NCBI GenBank assembly: GCA_035280345.1
Contig: DATEGA010000233.1
Location: 1 to 42,780, forward strand
Length of the DNA stretch: 42,780 bases
Direction: 5' to 3'
Origin: DASSJF01 sp035280345
GTDB lineage: Bacteria > Sysuimicrobiota > Sysuimicrobiia > Sysuimicrobiales > Segetimicrobiaceae
Below are positions 42,167 through 42,780 of this stretch, in pieces; the stretch's first letter is position 1, and each line of letters starts with the position of its first letter. Both the position numbers and the translations under genes were made by a program. The notes beneath the pieces were generated by a model, which did no database searches, was not told the origin of the DNA, and saw only the letters and a list, made by a program, of their open reading frames with translations.

Positions 42167-42780
42167 CTAATAGAGGCCGCCGTTCACATCCAGGATCGCC
42201 CCGTGGACGTGGCGGGCGCGGTCCGAAGCCGCGAAAGCGATCACCTCCGCGATGTCCTCCGGCCGGGCGATCCGGCGAAGTGGGGTACGGTCGACCATCT
42301 CGCGGCGCTTCGCCTCGTCGGTGTACCGATCGAGGAGATCGGTCTCCGTCGGACCCGGACAGACGCAGTTGACGCGGACGCCGGTCCCCGCCAGTTCCGA
42401 GGCGAGGTGGCGCGTCATTCCGATCAGTCCGTACTTCGAGCAAGTGTAGTGGACGCCGTTGATGAGGCTCAGCCGGCGGCCGGCGATCGACGAGACGAAG
42501 ACGAGCGCCCCGTCGCGCCGCGACAGCATCGAGGGCAGCAACGCCTGCGCGCACCATAAGGCGCCCTTGAGATTGACGTCGAGCACGCGGTCCCAGCGTT
42601 CTTCCGTAATCTCCAGCACCGGATCCGGGAATCCGATGCCGGCGTTGGACACCAGCACGTCCACCCTTCCGAACTCGCGGAGCGCAGCGGCGGCCATGGC
42701 GCGGACCGCGGCCTGATCCGCAACGTTCGCGGCGACCGCGAGGGCCCGTCCGCCGGCCGCCGTCACCGCGGCGGCGGTCT
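42167..42780 (-). CDS. SDR-family dehydrogenase, N-terminus cut by window edge
   Basis: Short-chain dehydrogenase/reductase, about 204 residues visible. LVSNAGIGFPDP, DVNLKGALWCAQALLPSML, the catalytic serine region VSSIAGRRLSL, the catalytic tyrosine/lysine in YTCSK and the C-terminal HGAILDVNGGLY are present. The nucleotide-binding GxxxGxG lies beyond base 42780, where the frame is open. Substrate unknown. It converges with the secreted protein gene, ending just beyond the terminator hairpin. Confidence 0.85.
   Translation of the reverse strand, partial: TAAAVTAAGGRALAVAANVADQAAVRAMAAAALREFGRVDVLVSNAGIGFPDPVLEITEERWDRVLDVNLKGALWCAQALLPSMLSRRDGALVFVSSIAGRRLSLINGVHYTCSKYGLIGMTRHLASELAGTGVRVNCVCPGPTETDLLDRYTDEAKRREMVDRTPLRRIARPEDIAEVIAFAASDRARHVHGAILDVNGGLY

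Noticed and set aside
1..42780. CRISPR arrays, tRNA/rRNA genes, insertion sequences, prophage genes
   Set aside because: No regularly spaced repeats, tRNA-like T-loops, transposase or phage protein patterns were seen on either strand.

Overview
This window looks like a chromosomal segment of a GC-rich, free-living, heterotrophic bacterium. By eye the DNA is strongly G+C rich, codon third positions are almost all G or C, and genes are tightly packed with many ATGA, TGATG, GTGA or TTGA start/stop overlaps. The content (branched-chain-type, nitrate/taurine-type and oligopeptide-type ABC importers, many PLP enzymes, a multidomain LigD, a leaderless promoter) suits a soil or subsurface member of a deep Terrabacteria-type lineage such as Sysuimicrobiota/CSP1-3 or Chloroflexota. 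That placement is an inference; there is no rRNA, tRNA or marker gene here. I see no phage, IS element, CRISPR array, integrase or attachment site.

Left part (1-16920): a truncated glpD diverges from a class-III PLP enzyme of the CTRRYTN subgroup (PbfA-like), followed by a peroxiredoxin. An ArsR-type regulator/DMT exporter pair has a well-formed promoter. On the minus strand, a run reading right to left encodes a cysteine-synthase-like PLP enzyme, a phosphonoacetate hydrolase (PhnA), a second class-III aminotransferase and a complete livKHMGF-type importer, with a hairpin between livK and livH. Diverging from it is a plus-strand operon: glutamine-synthetase-like ligase, SDR dehydrogenase, ArsN1/phosphinothricin-type N-acetyltransferase and an orphan ParB/Srx-fold protein. 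Together this resembles a scavenging and detoxification neighbourhood for small amino- and phosphono-compounds.

Middle part (16945-29321): a secreted beta-propeller protein, a YihY/BrkB membrane protein, a branched-chain aminotransferase, a three-domain LigD translationally coupled to a DUF72 protein, an ABC-2 type exporter, a second DMT transporter sharing a 24-bp divergent promoter region with the exporter, a frameshifted ArsR gene, RidA, a DinB-like protein and a class-V aminotransferase.

Right part (29391-42780), mostly minus strand: a secreted trypsin-like protease, an oligopeptide-type binding protein with two permeases but no cognate ATPases, an M81 (MlrC-like) metallopeptidase whose conserved N-terminus lacks a canonical start codon, and a nitrate/taurine-type ABC importer. 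Further right lie a quinone oxidoreductase, an aldehyde dehydrogenase, a DUF3105 membrane protein, an unrecognised secreted protein with a terminator, and a truncated SDR.

The most interesting points are: (a) phosphonate-related enzymes (PbfA-like lyase, PhnA, candidate PhnY-like dehydrogenase) without C-P lyase; (b) two genes (phnA and the M81 peptidase) whose family-conserved N-termini are encoded upstream of any ATG/GTG/TTG; (c) the adjacency of a glutamine-synthetase homologue and an ArsN1-type acetyltransferase; (d) a cysteine-synthase-like enzyme with altered PLP-binding loops beside PhnA. All functions are inferred by reading the translated sequence; no database search was possible.
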